Notes: generated by a model not told the origin, from the sequence alone. Positions 45,046 through 54,659 are shown, numbered from the stretch's first letter. The stretch: 64,000 nucleotides of DNA from Alloyangia pacifica (GCF_900116195.1 NZ_FOZW01000009.1:62001-126000), one strand, 5' to 3'. Numbers and translations: made by a program.

Positions 45046-47135
45046 GCCGCTGTCTCCTGTTCGCTTTGGGTGGCGCGGCCGTGCAGCCGGCCGATGAGGT
45101 TGCCATGCGCGTCGATCTCGGCGGTGAAGTCGCCGGGGAGGTAGATCGTCGTGTCCGCCGCCTCGATCACCGCCGGACCGTCGATCACATGCCCTGCGCA
45201 AAGCGTGGTGCGATCGTAGAAGCTCGCTGGGACCGCCGCGCCGTCCTCGATCAGCGTGCCGGTCAGCCGCGGCGTGGGGCGGGTGCCCGGGGCGACCCGG
45301 GCGATCTCCTGTGGGCTCGCGGCGCGCGGGGTCAGGCCCAGCACGGTGACTCGGGCGTTGGTGATCTCGACCGCCCCCTTCTCGTCGGCAAAGCCGTAGA
45401 TCGTCCGGTAGGCCTCGTGGAAGGCGTCATGCAGCGCCGCCATCGCCTCCTCGGAGAAGCTGCCGTCTCCCGGGAGCTGCACCGTCAGATCGAACGACTG
45501 GCCCCGGTAGCGCATGTCCGCGGCAAGTCGCAGCTGCGTTTCGGTCACCTCGACCGGCTGCTCGTCGAGCCAGACGCGGGCGTCCTTCGACAGCTCCTCG
45601 AAGGCAGTGCCGAGCGCGGCCGCTATGTCGTGCTGACCGCTCGGCATGGTCCGGATGAAGTCCTGCCGCAGGTCTGCGCTGAGCGATCCCTGCGCGCATA
45701 GCGTTCCCGGCGAGGCGGGCACCAGCACCGCCTCGACGCCGACCTCCCGGGCCAGCAGGAAGGCGTGCTGCGCCCCGGCCCCGCCGTAGGCGAGCAGCTT
45801 GAAATCGCGTGGATCGAGACCCTTGCGCGCCATCAGCGGCATGAACTGCGCGTACATGTTGGCTGTCGTGACGTCGAGAATGCCCTGCGCCAGCTCCGCC
45901 GTCGAAATGCCGAGCGGGCCTGCGAGGCTGGCCAGCGCCGCCTCGGCCTTGGCGTGGTCGAGCTTCAGCCCGCCGCCGAGCACCCGATCGGGCGCATAGA
46001 GGCCAATGCGCACGTAGGCGTCGGTCACGGTAGGCGCGGTGCCGCCGAAGCCGTAGGCTGCGGGACCCGGACGCGCCCCGGCGCTCTGCGGCCCCACCTT
46101 CAGGATGCCCGAGGCGTCCTGCCAGGCGATCGAGCCGCCCCCTGCCCCGATCGACGAGATGTCGACGGTCGGCATGATGATCGGGAAGTCGCCGATCTGG
46201 CTTTCGTTGGAATAGAGCACGTCGCCCTCGACGATGGCCACATCCACCGAGGTGCCGCCCATGTCGAACCCGATGAGCCGGTCGTAGCCGGCCTGCCGCC
46301 CGCAGGCGAGCGCGCCCATGGCTCCCGAGGCCGGCCCCGACAGAAGAGTCTCGACCGGCGCGGCCCCGGCGCTGGCGGCGGTCATGATGCCGCCGTTCGA
46401 TTTGGTGGTCATCAGCCGCGCGGTCATGCCGATGCCTTCCATGCCGGCGTGCAGCCGGTCGAAGTAGACCTTCATTCGCTGTCCGATATAGGCGTTGATC
46501 GCGGTGACCAGTCCGCGCTCGTACTCACGCTGCTGCGGCCACACCTCGTGGCTCGCGCAGAAGTAGAGCCCGGGGAAACGCGCGCGCAGATGCGCCACGA
46601 GGGCGGCCTCGTGCGCGCTGTTGCGGTAGGAATGCATCAGCACGATGGCGAAGGAGTGGACCCCCTCGGCCTCCATCGCCGCGACCTGCGCCTCCGCGGC
46701 CGGCAGGTCGAGCGGCGTCAGCACGCGCCCGGTGACGTCGAGGCGCTCGCGGATCTCGCGGACGTCGCGGCGCTGCACCAGCGGCCGGATGCGTTCGACG
46801 TAGTAGTTGGTGGGATCGGGCAGGCGCAGGCGGCCGATCTCCAGCAGATCCCGGAATCCCTCGGTCACCAGTAGCCCGGTGCGATCGCCGTTGCGCTGCA
46901 GCAGCGTGTTGAGGCCAAGCGTGGTACCATGCACGAAGTAGCGGATCGAGGCCGGATCGATCCCGTGCTCGTCGCGCAGGATGGTGACGCCGTTCAGCAC
47001 GGCCTGCGCCGGGTCGGAGGGCACCGATGGGGTCTTGAAGGACATCGTCTCGCCGGTGGCCTCGTCGACCAGTGCGAGGTCGGTGAAGGTTCCGCCGATG
47101 TCAATGCCGAGGCGGTAGGCTGGGGTCTTGGTCAT
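45042..47135 (-). CDS. hyuA: Hydantoinase/oxoprolinase A subunit
   Basis: 697 residues. N-terminal ATP-binding YRLGIDIGGTFTDLALVDE, then HGTTLGLNTLLQRNG, FDMGGTSVDVAIVEGD and GAGGGSIAW, all typical. Partner of HyuB; the pair overlap by four bases, as do permease and hyuA. The exact cyclic substrate is not visible. Cytoplasmic. Confidence 0.94.
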   Translation of the reverse strand: MTKTPAYRLGIDIGGTFTDLALVDEATGETMSFKTPSVPSDPAQAVLNGVTILRDEHGIDPASIRYFVHGTTLGLNTLLQRNGDRTGLLVTEGFRDLLEIGRLRLPDPTNYYVERIRPLVQRRDVREIRERLDVTGRVLTPLDLPAAEAQVAAMEAEGVHSFAIVLMHSYRNSAHEAALVAHLRARFPGLYFCASHEVWPQQREYERGLVTAINAYIGQRMKVYFDRLHAGMEGIGMTARLMTTKSNGGIMTAASAGAAPVETLLSGPASGAMGALACGRQAGYDRLIGFDMGGTSVDVAIVEGDVLYSNESQIGDFPIIMPTVDISSIGAGGGSIAWQDASGILKVGPQSAGARPGPAAYGFGGTAPTVTDAYVRIGLYAPDRVLGGGLKLDHAKAEAALASLAGPLGISTAELAQGILDVTTANMYAQFMPLMARKGLDPRDFKLLAYGGAGAQHAFLLAREVGVEAVLVPASPGTLCAQGSLSADLRQDFIRTMPSGQHDIAAALGTAFEELSKDARVWLDEQPVEVTETQLRLAADMRYRGQSFDLTVQLPGDGSFSEEAMAALHDAFHEAYRTIYGFADEKGAVEITNARVTVLGLTPRAASPQEIARVAPGTRPTPRLTGTLIEDGAAVPASFYDRTTLCAGHVIDGPAVIEAADTTIYLPGDFTAEIDAHGNLIGRLHGRATQSEQETAA

Positions 47136-47956
47136 ACCTGTCTCCCGGAACCCATCATCTTCAGCAGCACGTTGCCCCGCACCGCGAAGGGCACGACAAG
47201 GGCGATGAGCAGGGTGAAGAGGATCAGCAGCGTCGAAAGCGCCGCGAGCGTGGGGTCCTGATATTGTTCCATGTAGTGATACATCTCGACCGGCAGCGTG
47301 TTGACCGCCGGCTTGACGATGAAGATCGTGGTCTCGACCTCATCGAACGAGGTGATGAAGGCGAAGATGCCCGATACCACCAGCGCACCGCCGAGTTGCG
47401 GTAGCACCGCGCGGCGGAAGGCCTGAAGCGGCGTCGCGCCCAGATCGCGGGCAGCTTCCTCGAGCAGCGGGTCGATCTCGCCGATCGTCGAGGCGAGGAT
47501 CGTTACCACGAAGGGCAGCATCAGGATCGCATGCGCGAGGGTGATGCCGAGATAGCTGCCGTAGAGCCCTCCGCCCACCACCACGAAGAGCACGAAGAGG
47601 GCGAAACCGATGGCCACACGGGGCACCACGAGGGGCGCGAAGAGCGTCGCCCGCAGCAGCCCGGCACCGCGCATGCGGAACCGCGCCAGCGCGTAGGCGA
47701 TCGGCATGCCGAGCAGCAGAACCAGCACTGTCGAGGCGACGCCGACGATCAGCGAGTTCACCGCACCGGCGCGGAAGTTCGGGTCACTCAGCACCTTGGC
47801 GTACCAATCCAGCGTGAAGCCGGTCGGCGGCCAGGCATTGAACGCCGAGGCGTTGAAGGAGTTGACGATGACGATGCCGATCGGCGCCATCATGAACAGC
47901 ACCACGGCCACCAGCAGGAGGCGCAGCGCCCAGAGCTTGAGAGCGGAATCCTGCAT
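47132..47956 (-). CDS. ABC transporter permease (PotC type)
   Basis: 274 residues starting MQDSALKLWALRLLLVAVVL, six helices, EAA loop LEEAARDLGATPLQAFRRAVLP. Overlaps hyuA by four bases. Membrane half of the importer that feeds the HyuAB pathway. Confidence 0.92.
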   Translation of the reverse strand: MQDSALKLWALRLLLVAVVLFMMAPIGIVIVNSFNASAFNAWPPTGFTLDWYAKVLSDPNFRAGAVNSLIVGVASTVLVLLLGMPIAYALARFRMRGAGLLRATLFAPLVVPRVAIGFALFVLFVVVGGGLYGSYLGITLAHAILMLPFVVTILASTIGEIDPLLEEAARDLGATPLQAFRRAVLPQLGGALVVSGIFAFITSFDEVETTIFIVKPAVNTLPVEMYHYMEQYQDPTLAALSTLLILFTLLIALVVPFAVRGNVLLKMMGSGRQV

Positions 47957-47959
47957 GTC

Positions 47960-48838
47960 TTAGTCTCCCTTTCCGGCATGGGTGGCGCGGTTCATGCGTT
48001 CCAGCACGAAAAGCGCGGCCAGCGCCGTGGCCAGAAGCACGATGGCCTGCACGGCCGCGAGCCCCCATTCGACCAGGCCGATGTTGTCGTAGACCAGTCG
48101 CGAGAGGGTCAGCACACGCCCGCCGCCAAGCAGGCTGGGCGTGACGAAGGCGCTGATCGACAGGGCAAAGACGATCTCGGCGGCAACAATCACCCCGGGG
48201 AGGGTCAGCGGCAGCGTCACGCGGCGGAACAGTGCCCAGCCCCCGGCCCCCAGGTCCTTCGCGGCCTCGCCGTAGATCGGCGGGACCTGCGTCATGATGT
48301 TGAGGATCGGCAGCACCGCGTAGGGCAGGATGACGTGCACGATGGCGATGATCACCCCGGTTTCGTTGAAGATCAGCCGGTACGGCCCAAGGCCGAGCGC
48401 GCCGAACATTTGGTTGACGAAGCCGTTGTCCGAGAGCAGCAGCAGCCAGCCGTAGGAGCGCGACACGACGCTCATCAGCAGCGGCGAGAACAGCGCCACA
48501 TAGGCCAGGGTGCGCCAGGTACGGTTGCGCACCTTCAGCAGCGCCGCCGCGGTGGGATAGGCGACGATCAGGGTGAAGATCGTTGCCAGCCCGGCGATCC
48601 GGACCGAGTTCCACAGCACCTGCCAGCTAAACGGGTCGGTCAGGAACTCGCGCCAGATCGAGCCGCCCAATCCCATGCCGTTGTCGTCGCGATAATTCAG
48701 GCTGTAGGCCGCAAGCATGATCATCGCCCCGAGGAAGGGCAGCACCACCAGCACGAAACCGGGCCCCATCAGCCAGGACAGGCGCAGCCAGCGCGGCATC
48801 GTCCGGCCCGGCGCGCCGCCGAGATCCGCCGTGGTCAT
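47960..48838 (-). CDS. ABC transporter permease (PotB type)
   Basis: 292 residues starting MTTADLGGAPGRTMPRWLRL, with conserved loop YGEAAKDLGAGGWALFRRVTLP. The ATG at 48838 overlaps the ATPase stop by four bases. Partner of the permease at 47132, three bases away. Confidence 0.92.
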   Translation of the reverse strand: MTTADLGGAPGRTMPRWLRLSWLMGPGFVLVVLPFLGAMIMLAAYSLNYRDDNGMGLGGSIWREFLTDPFSWQVLWNSVRIAGLATIFTLIVAYPTAAALLKVRNRTWRTLAYVALFSPLLMSVVSRSYGWLLLLSDNGFVNQMFGALGLGPYRLIFNETGVIIAIVHVILPYAVLPILNIMTQVPPIYGEAAKDLGAGGWALFRRVTLPLTLPGVIVAAEIVFALSISAFVTPSLLGGGRVLTLSRLVYDNIGLVEWGLAAVQAIVLLATALAALFVLERMNRATHAGKGD

Positions 48839-49902
48839 GCGAGCTCCTCCGACACGGTTGTCGCGGCGATCGGCACCGCCGCACCGGGAGCCCAACTCAG
48901 GCAGGTGCTCTCGCCGACCGCGAGCGGCGCGCGGTCGGCGAGGGTCTGCACCAGCAGCCGCTGATCGCCGCTCGTCTCGAAGCGGTAAAGGACGGTCGCG
49001 CCGAGGAATTCCACCTCGCGCACGATCGCCGGGGCACCGGCAGCGCCGATCTCGATGCGCTCGGGCCGCAGCGACAGGTCCAGCCGCTCGCCGATGTTGC
49101 GCCCTTCGGCGGGCAGCAGCAGCTCCAGCCCGGCGGCATCGACGCGGGCAGTGCCGCCCTCGACCGAGGTGACACGTCCGGACAGGAGGTTGGTGCGTCC
49201 GATGAAGCTCGCCACGAAGCTCGTCGCGGGCTTGAGATACATGTCGGCAGGGGTGCCCATCTGCTCTATCAGTCCGCCGTTCATCACCGCCAGCCGATCC
49301 GACATGGTCAGCGCCTCGGCTTGGTTGTGGGTCACGTAGACGAAGGTGGTCCCCGTCGCCTTCTGGATTTGTCGCAGTTCCCGCTGCAGGCGTAGTTGCA
49401 GCTTCAGGTCGAGCGCGCCGAGCGGCTCGTCGAGCAGCAGCACCGCCGGCTCGTTCACCAGCGCGCGCGCAATCGCCACACGCTGCTGCTGACCGCCGGA
49501 AAGCGCCGGGGCGGGGCGCTTCTCGAAGCCTTCGAGGCTGACCACCTCGAGCATCTCGCCCACCCGGCGACGAATTTGACCCTCCGACATCCCCTTGATC
49601 CGCAGACCGAATGCCACGTTCTCGAAGACATCGAGGTGTGGGAACAGCGCCATCTTCTGGAAAACTAGGTTGGTCGGGCGCCGGTTGATCGGCACTTCGT
49701 TCATCCGCGCACCGCGGATCTGCACCTCGCCCGCGGTCGGCATCTCGAGGCCCGCGATCATCCGAAGCGTGGTGGTCTTGCCGCAGCCCGAGGGCCCCAG
49801 CAGCGAGAAGAATTCTCCGCGTTCGATCTCGAGGTCAATGCCCTTCACGGCAAGCTCGCCGCCATAGGACTTCTCGACCCCGCGAAGGGCGACATCGGAC
49901 AT
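48835..49902 (-). CDS. ABC transporter ATP-binding protein (PotA type)
   Basis: 355 residues. Walker A GPSGCGKTT, signature LSGGQQQRVAIARAL, Walker B LLLDEP and switch H in YVTHNQAEAL, then a TOBE domain. Start ATG 49902 with AGGAGA upstream. The frame is open further, but MSDVALRGVEKSYGGELAVK is the proper N-terminus. Confidence 0.93.
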   Translation of the reverse strand: MSDVALRGVEKSYGGELAVKGIDLEIERGEFFSLLGPSGCGKTTTLRMIAGLEMPTAGEVQIRGARMNEVPINRRPTNLVFQKMALFPHLDVFENVAFGLRIKGMSEGQIRRRVGEMLEVVSLEGFEKRPAPALSGGQQQRVAIARALVNEPAVLLLDEPLGALDLKLQLRLQRELRQIQKATGTTFVYVTHNQAEALTMSDRLAVMNGGLIEQMGTPADMYLKPATSFVASFIGRTNLLSGRVTSVEGGTARVDAAGLELLLPAEGRNIGERLDLSLRPERIEIGAAGAPAIVREVEFLGATVLYRFETSGDQRLLVQTLADRAPLAVGESTCLSWAPGAAVPIAATTVSEELA

Positions 49903-49925
49903 GGTGTCTCCTAGGAATTTGGGGC

Positions 49926-49949
49926 GGGCAGGCCGGTGACGGCCCACCC
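49926..49949 (-). repeat. Hairpin between binding protein and ATPase
   Basis: GGCCG-GTGA-CGGCC (49931-49944) extended by GGG/CCC (49926-49928, 49947-49949) across a small mismatch. It is the only sequence of note in the 56-base gap after the binding-protein stop. Confidence 0.5.
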
Positions 49950-49958
49950 GAGGTATTG

Positions 49959-51032
49959 TCAGAGGTTCGCCTTCACGCGGCGGTTCCACTCGTTCGCCCA
50001 GGACTTCGCGTTGGCGGCGATGTCGGCGTAGTCGAGCTGGATGGCCTTCTCGATGGCCTCGGGCTGGATCGCGGGATCCTCGGCCAGCGCGCCCTGCAGG
50101 GTGACGTTGTCCATCAGCGGCACGACACAGGCGGTCTCGCAGTAGTCGAGCACGTTTTCGGGCGACAGCGACTGGTTCAGCAGCTCGTGGCACACGGCCA
50201 GCTGATCGTCGGACGTGCCGTTCACCAGCTGGAAGCCCTCGGGGAAGGCCACCTGACCTTCTTTCGGCACCGCGTAGGCCACCGGCGCGCCCTCGTTCGC
50301 CCAGGGCAGGACCACGCCGCGGAAGTGCGGCGCCAGAACCACCTCACCCGACACGAGCAGCTGCTGCAGCTGCGCATTGGAGGTCACCAGCGAATGGATA
50401 TGGCCATCGCGCGCGGCCTTCTCGTAGATCTCCATCGCCGCCTCGGCGCCGCCGTGCAGATGCGCCATCACGGCAAAGCCGTTGCCCGCCCAGAAGCTGT
50501 CGAAGAAAGCGACCTTGCCCTTGAACTCGGGCGCGAACATCATCTCCCAGCTGTCCGGGGCGCTGTCGAAGGCTTCGGTGTTGTAAGCCAGACCTCCAAC
50601 ATCCATGCAGAAGAAGGCACCAAGGTCATCCGCCTGCCGGTAGGCCGGAAGGATATGCCCGGCGTTGGGCACGGTCTCGGCCGTGATCGGCAGCCAGAGG
50701 TCGCGGGCGCGGCCGCGCTCGCTGGCATCCATGTTGAAGAAGCCGAGGTTCAGCAGCGGGCTGTCGGGATCGATGTCGCGCGAGGCTTCAAGCTTGGGGT
50801 AGGTCGCGCCATTTGTGCCCGCGATCATCTCGATCGTCACCTGCGGATTCTGCGCCATGAACTCCTCGGCGATGCGGCGGGGCACGGGCTCCTGAGCACC
50901 GGTCCAGATGAACTGGGTCACCGTGACGTTGCCGGCGGCGCGCACCCCGCGGGGAGCGGCAAGGGCGACGCCGGAGGCCGCGGCACCCATCATGAATGCG
51001 CGACGCGAGCTGCGCAGGTTGGTCTCTGTCAT
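49959..51032 (-). CDS. ABC solute-binding protein (PotD type), Tat-exported
   Basis: 357 residues. Twin-arginine signal NLRSSRRAFMMGAAASGVAL with cleavage near RGVRA. The rest (VTVTQFIWTGAQEPVPRRIAE; GLAYNTEAFDSAPDSWEMMF) fits the spermidine/putrescine-type family. First gene of the HyuAB operon. The ligand could be a small cationic or cyclic nitrogen compound. Confidence 0.92.
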   Translation of the reverse strand: MTETNLRSSRRAFMMGAAASGVALAAPRGVRAAGNVTVTQFIWTGAQEPVPRRIAEEFMAQNPQVTIEMIAGTNGATYPKLEASRDIDPDSPLLNLGFFNMDASERGRARDLWLPITAETVPNAGHILPAYRQADDLGAFFCMDVGGLAYNTEAFDSAPDSWEMMFAPEFKGKVAFFDSFWAGNGFAVMAHLHGGAEAAMEIYEKAARDGHIHSLVTSNAQLQQLLVSGEVVLAPHFRGVVLPWANEGAPVAYAVPKEGQVAFPEGFQLVNGTSDDQLAVCHELLNQSLSPENVLDYCETACVVPLMDNVTLQGALAEDPAIQPEAIEKAIQLDYADIAANAKSWANEWNRRVKANL

Positions 51033-51101
51033 ATCAATGTACTCCAGGTTCTGCTTGTGAGGCGGAGCATGAGCGGGCGCCCGTACTGCATTTTTGTCTG
51101 C

Positions 51102-51149
51102 CTACATTTCTGAATGTCGATCTGTATACAGCACAAATGAAAAATGTAG
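51102..51149. promoter_or_regulatory. Nested palindromes upstream of the HyuAB operon (candidate GntR operator)
   Basis: CTGTATACAG (51122-51131) is a perfect palindrome lying inside a wider pair, CTACATTT (51102-51109) and AAATGTAG (51142-51149), with centres one base apart. It is about 70-115 bases upstream of the first gene. TGTATACA cores occur in operators of FCD-type GntR proteins; the operon ends with such a regulator. The rest of 51033-51329 has no gene. Confidence 0.45.
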
Positions 51150-51329
51150 ACCGACACAAGATTCATTGGACCTCAACTCGGGGCGCCTAAGTTTTCAGCG
51201 CACACAGGGCATTGTTGGTCAAATTTTGAGGAAAATCATTTCGCGAACCCAGCGATACTGAGTGACGTACCGAGAGGTGGTTTAGCTCGCTGCGCGCTGC
51301 GCGCTTTCAAGCGAGCCGGGGTGGTCGAT

Positions 51330-52020
51330 GGCTCGGTTGCACAATTCGGCTGATGACCAAGGCTCCGCTTTCCCCGGACGGGCTTATCCCGCGGCTGCCG
51401 TGACAGCCATGCCGAGCGCGGCGTAGCCGTTCAGGACGGCGATGCGGACCTAAAGTTCGGCGACCTGACGGCCCAAGCCCCGCGCCATGAGCCGCTGGCC
51501 CAGCAGTTTCATGCAATGCTTCTTCCTCTCGACGCGGCTTCGGCGGTGGTATCCGCTCGGTCGTCGCCAGAGCACCCGGCCAAGGTATTTGACCGCACGC
51601 AGGGCGTCGCTTCGCGGCAAGCCTTTGCCCGCCCTTGGTCCGGGGACAGTGGCGAGCGCTCCGGCGGTGATGGCCCTCCAGGGCTTCGCGCTCTTACGGA
51701 GCGGGATGACGGCGTGGGCTCCACGCCCGGCGATCGCATCATGGCACATGCGGGGTGATGGGCGTTCAGCAATTGGGCACGAGTTCGAGGCGGACAAGGT
51801 CGAATTATGTAATCCGCATCTACAAAATTCTGGGCCGTCCTCTTAGGTGTGTCCACGAACAGCCTTTCGAACATCTGGGCAGATGCGCCCTTCTCGCTCC
51901 GGCACTTCCGCGGTTGTGAAGAAAACCCCGCCTGCGACGCGCCTGTCGCCGACGCGAGGATGGCCACGGCTCTCCAGAATGAAGGCCAAAGGTGCGCCTG
52001 TTGCGCGCCGGTTGGCCAAA
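51330..52020 (-). pseudogene. IS5-family element, degenerate
   Basis: GGCTCGGTTGCACAA at 51330-51344 looks like one terminal repeat. On the minus strand the transposase reads in broken frames: SRGHPRVGDRRVAGGVFF (about 51920-51975), RKCRSEKGASAQMFERL, then HDAIAGRGAHAVIPLRKSAK, SGYHRRSRVERKKHCMKLLG, VAEL-stop-VRIAVLNGYAALGMAV to the stop at 51384. The centre is deleted and frames shift. Dead remnant between the HyuAB operon and the next cassette; 52021-52218 shows no gene. Confidence 0.8.
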
Positions 52021-52218
52021 AAGAATAGTCTTTATCGACTGCTCCCGGCGGAGCGTGAGGCCCGGCAGAAGCGCGGGCAATGGCTCCGAAGGCTCACCGT
52101 GGCAACGAATACCCAGCGCGAGTTCACTCAACCATTCGCAGGTTGGGAGCTCTCCTCTTGGTGTGATAGCGGTATTGGAAGCCCTGCCCGGGGCGATCAC
52201 GGCATAACGGAGTTCCGG

Positions 52219-53112
52219 ATGATGACATCTTCGAAGGACAGCAAGAAGATCCCGGATATTTTCGGAAGGATCCACAATCTCTTGCCGGAACTTTCGAGGA
52301 CTCAAAGGCGAATTGCCGATGCAATCCTCCAGGACCCAAGCGGGTTTGTCGAAAAGCCCATCGAGGAAATCGTGCCGTGGATCGGGGTATCCGCGCCGAC
52401 CGTGACCCGCTTCTGCCGCCGGGTCGGATGCGACGGCCTGAGGGATCTGAAGCTTCAGATCATGGGTGCGATCCGAGTAGGGGCACGCTACCTGAAGACG
52501 CAGGAACCCGTCACTTCGATCACCGGGCTGCGCGATCAGACCGCCGCGCGGGCACATGATGCTATTGCCCAGGCCATGAGTATACCGGACAGCGTCCTCG
52601 ACGAGGCGATCGCGCATATCCTGCGCGCCGACACAATCTATGCCTTCGGCAGCGGTGGCGTATCTAGCTGGCTCGTCGAAGAGTTCCAGAACCGCTTCTT
52701 CCGCCTGGGCAAGACCGTCGTTCCTTGCCGCGACGGCATCATGCAGTCGATGCTCGCCGCAACCATGGAGTCAGACACGTTGATCGTAGTCTGCTCGCTG
52801 AGTGGCAACAACCGCTCCAGCCTGGAAGCCATGCAAATAGCACGAGAATATGGCGCGTTTAGTCTTGCAGTCTGTCCCCCCGAAACCGAGATGGCAGAAA
52901 TGGCGGATCTTACTGTTCCCGTTGAAACCCACGACAGCGGTGACGTTCTTGGACCGACATCCGCCCGCTACGCGATGCTCTACGCGATTGACGTGCTTGC
53001 TCTCGGCGTCGCGACGCGAACGCGGGAAAAATCTCTCGAAACGCTCCGCCGACTCAAGCATCAGTTCGTGTCCAACGTCGCAGACGATGAGATGCGCCCC
53101 CTCGCTGATTGA
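52219..53112 (+). CDS. MurR/RpiR family regulator with SIS domain
   Basis: About 297 residues starting MMTSSKDSKKIPDIFGRIHN behind GGAG; ATG 52222 is equally possible. HTH_6 domain (IVPWIGVSAPTVTRFCRRVGCDGLRDLKLQI) and SIS domain (IYAFGSGGVSSWLVEEFQNRF; LIVVCSLSGNNRSSLEAMQIA). The longer frame upstream runs into the IS5 remnant and is not real. Likely controls the following catabolic operon. Confidence 0.9.
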   Translation: MMTSSKDSKKIPDIFGRIHNLLPELSRTQRRIADAILQDPSGFVEKPIEEIVPWIGVSAPTVTRFCRRVGCDGLRDLKLQIMGAIRVGARYLKTQEPVTSITGLRDQTAARAHDAIAQAMSIPDSVLDEAIAHILRADTIYAFGSGGVSSWLVEEFQNRFFRLGKTVVPCRDGIMQSMLAATMESDTLIVVCSLSGNNRSSLEAMQIAREYGAFSLAVCPPETEMAEMADLTVPVETHDSGDVLGPTSARYAMLYAIDVLALGVATRTREKSLETLRRLKHQFVSNVADDEMRPLAD

Positions 53113-53186
53113 CGGAAAAATGCAATTTTTAGGCCGTTCTCACGCGGAACATTTCACCATAAGCGACAATTTTGATCTTTAAATGA

Positions 53187-53217
53187 AACTTTTTCGCCGT
53201 GAGAGTGCGAAAAAGTT
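53187..53217. promoter_or_regulatory. 11-bp perfect inverted repeat between RpiR gene and ABC operon
   Basis: AACTTTTTCGC (53187-53197) and GCGAAAAAGTT (53207-53217) with a 9-base spacer, in an AT-rich interval (53113-53324). It may be the RpiR operator. The right arm lacks a following T-run on the plus strand, so a terminator role is less likely. Confidence 0.6.
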
Positions 53218-53324
53218 GGACACGCACGAGCCCCGTTTCCTCTCCTGCCCCTAAGACCGGCCCCGCGATCCGGCGCGGTCGTAAACAAGAAGGCGCAGCG
53301 ACGCCAGGACAGGGAAATAAGCTC

Positions 53325-54629
53325 ATGACTGACAAACTGAACCAATTCCTCGCAAATCGACGCAGCGTTCTGATGGGAGGCGCCGCCCTGGGGGTAACCT
53401 CATCCGGCCTCTTCGGGCGCGCGGCTATGGCCGCACCGGATACCCCGATCAGCTTCATCGGCTGGCAGTTCCAGCCACAGATGGTCGAAGAGAACGTCGC
53501 AATTTTCCAAGACCTCTACGATGAGAATGTCGCCTACGAACTTGTCAGCGGCGACTACCCCCCGATCGCCGAGACCAAGCTGCTGGGCGGTCAAGCCATC
53601 GACATGCTCTATGCCGAGGAAGACCGCGTCGCACGCTGGAACATTGCAGGATGGACCCGCGACCTCGAAGGCCTGCCCGGCGTCGAAGAAATCAAGGAAG
53701 GTCTCTACCCCGCTTCGCTGTCTTCGCTTTCGCTGCCGGACGGTCGCTTCGCCGCCATGCCCTACTACGCGGGGCACCTTGCCTTCATGTACAATTCCGA
53801 AGCTCTGGAGCAGGCCGGCCTCGCGGTGCCCACGACGCTGGATGAGCTGCTCGATGCCTGCCGCGCGCTAAAGGAACAGGGGATCTCTGCGGCACCGTTC
53901 AACGGCTCGTGGAGCCAGCAGTGGCCGGCCTTGTCGTGGTCCCTCTTCGGCACTTGGTACGCTGAGGGCGCGCAGGTCTTCGATGCCGACGGAAACTTCG
54001 TCGACGATGACGCGCTGCGCAAGGTGCTGGAATTCTACCGCAGCCTCTACGCCGAGGGCCTCGTCGTAGAGGACATCATGACCCAGCCGAACGAGGGCAT
54101 CCCCGCCTTCTCCTCTGGCGCACACGTCTTCACCTTCCACCATGACTACAATCAAAGCGTCTTCAACGACCCCGAGCTGTCCCAGATCGCCGGCAAGGTG
54201 AAGAACGCCCTGATGCCCGGCACGACGCAATCCACCTTCTCCTGGACAGCGACCTACCTGATGGGCGCCAATGCCGACGCCGACCGAGTGTGGAACATGC
54301 TCCAGTTCTTCGGCGGCAAGGCCCAGGATGGCGAATACCACGTCTGCAAGAAGTGGGCGCTGACCTTCGGCCTTGGCTCGGCGCACAAGGAACTGATGGC
54401 GGATCCCGACGTGGTCGCAAGCTTCAGCAGGTGGCGTGATCTGGACGTGACCAACGCCCAGATCGAGAAAGCGACGGCCCGCTCGATCGCCAAGGAAATC
54501 TGGTTCTCGGAATGGGACCTGTACATGATGCAGCAGGCCCAAGAGTACATTCGCGGCACCGGCACTACCGACGAATTGGTCGAGAAGCTTGCCTCCCAGG
54601 CCAAGCGTCTGAAGTCCGAATACGAGTGA
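53325..54629 (+). CDS. ABC sugar-type solute-binding protein, Tat-exported
   Basis: 434 residues. Signal LNQFLANRRSVLMGGAALGV has twin arginines; cleavage near AAMA before APDTPISFIGWQFQ. Family 1 (MalE-like) blocks include FAAMPYYAGHLAFMYNSEAL and DELLDACRALKEQGI. Start ATG 53325, though the frame is open upstream. A hairpin follows the stop. Confidence 0.92.
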   Translation: MTDKLNQFLANRRSVLMGGAALGVTSSGLFGRAAMAAPDTPISFIGWQFQPQMVEENVAIFQDLYDENVAYELVSGDYPPIAETKLLGGQAIDMLYAEEDRVARWNIAGWTRDLEGLPGVEEIKEGLYPASLSSLSLPDGRFAAMPYYAGHLAFMYNSEALEQAGLAVPTTLDELLDACRALKEQGISAAPFNGSWSQQWPALSWSLFGTWYAEGAQVFDADGNFVDDDALRKVLEFYRSLYAEGLVVEDIMTQPNEGIPAFSSGAHVFTFHHDYNQSVFNDPELSQIAGKVKNALMPGTTQSTFSWTATYLMGANADADRVWNMLQFFGGKAQDGEYHVCKKWALTFGLGSAHKELMADPDVVASFSRWRDLDVTNAQIEKATARSIAKEIWFSEWDLYMMQQAQEYIRGTGTTDELVEKLASQAKRLKSEYE

Positions 54630-54636
54630 CACCGGT

Positions 54637-54659
54637 GGCGGCGTGCGCGTCACGCCGCC
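54637..54659 (+). terminator. Hairpin after the binding-protein gene
   Basis: GGCGGCGTG (54637-54645) and CACGCCGCC (54651-54659), a perfect 9-base stem with loop CGCGT, eight bases after the stop. It has no T-run, so more likely a transcript-end stabiliser or attenuator. Confidence 0.6.

Noticed and set aside
51847-52218. Upstream extension of the RpiR regulator by 124 codons
   Set aside because: This part overlaps the antisense IS5 remnant and lacks any match; a ribosome site precedes 52219.
53187-53217. Rho-independent terminator of the RpiR gene
   Set aside because: The repeat is not followed by a T-run on the plus strand and its spacing fits an operator; kept as regulatory, with termination not excluded.
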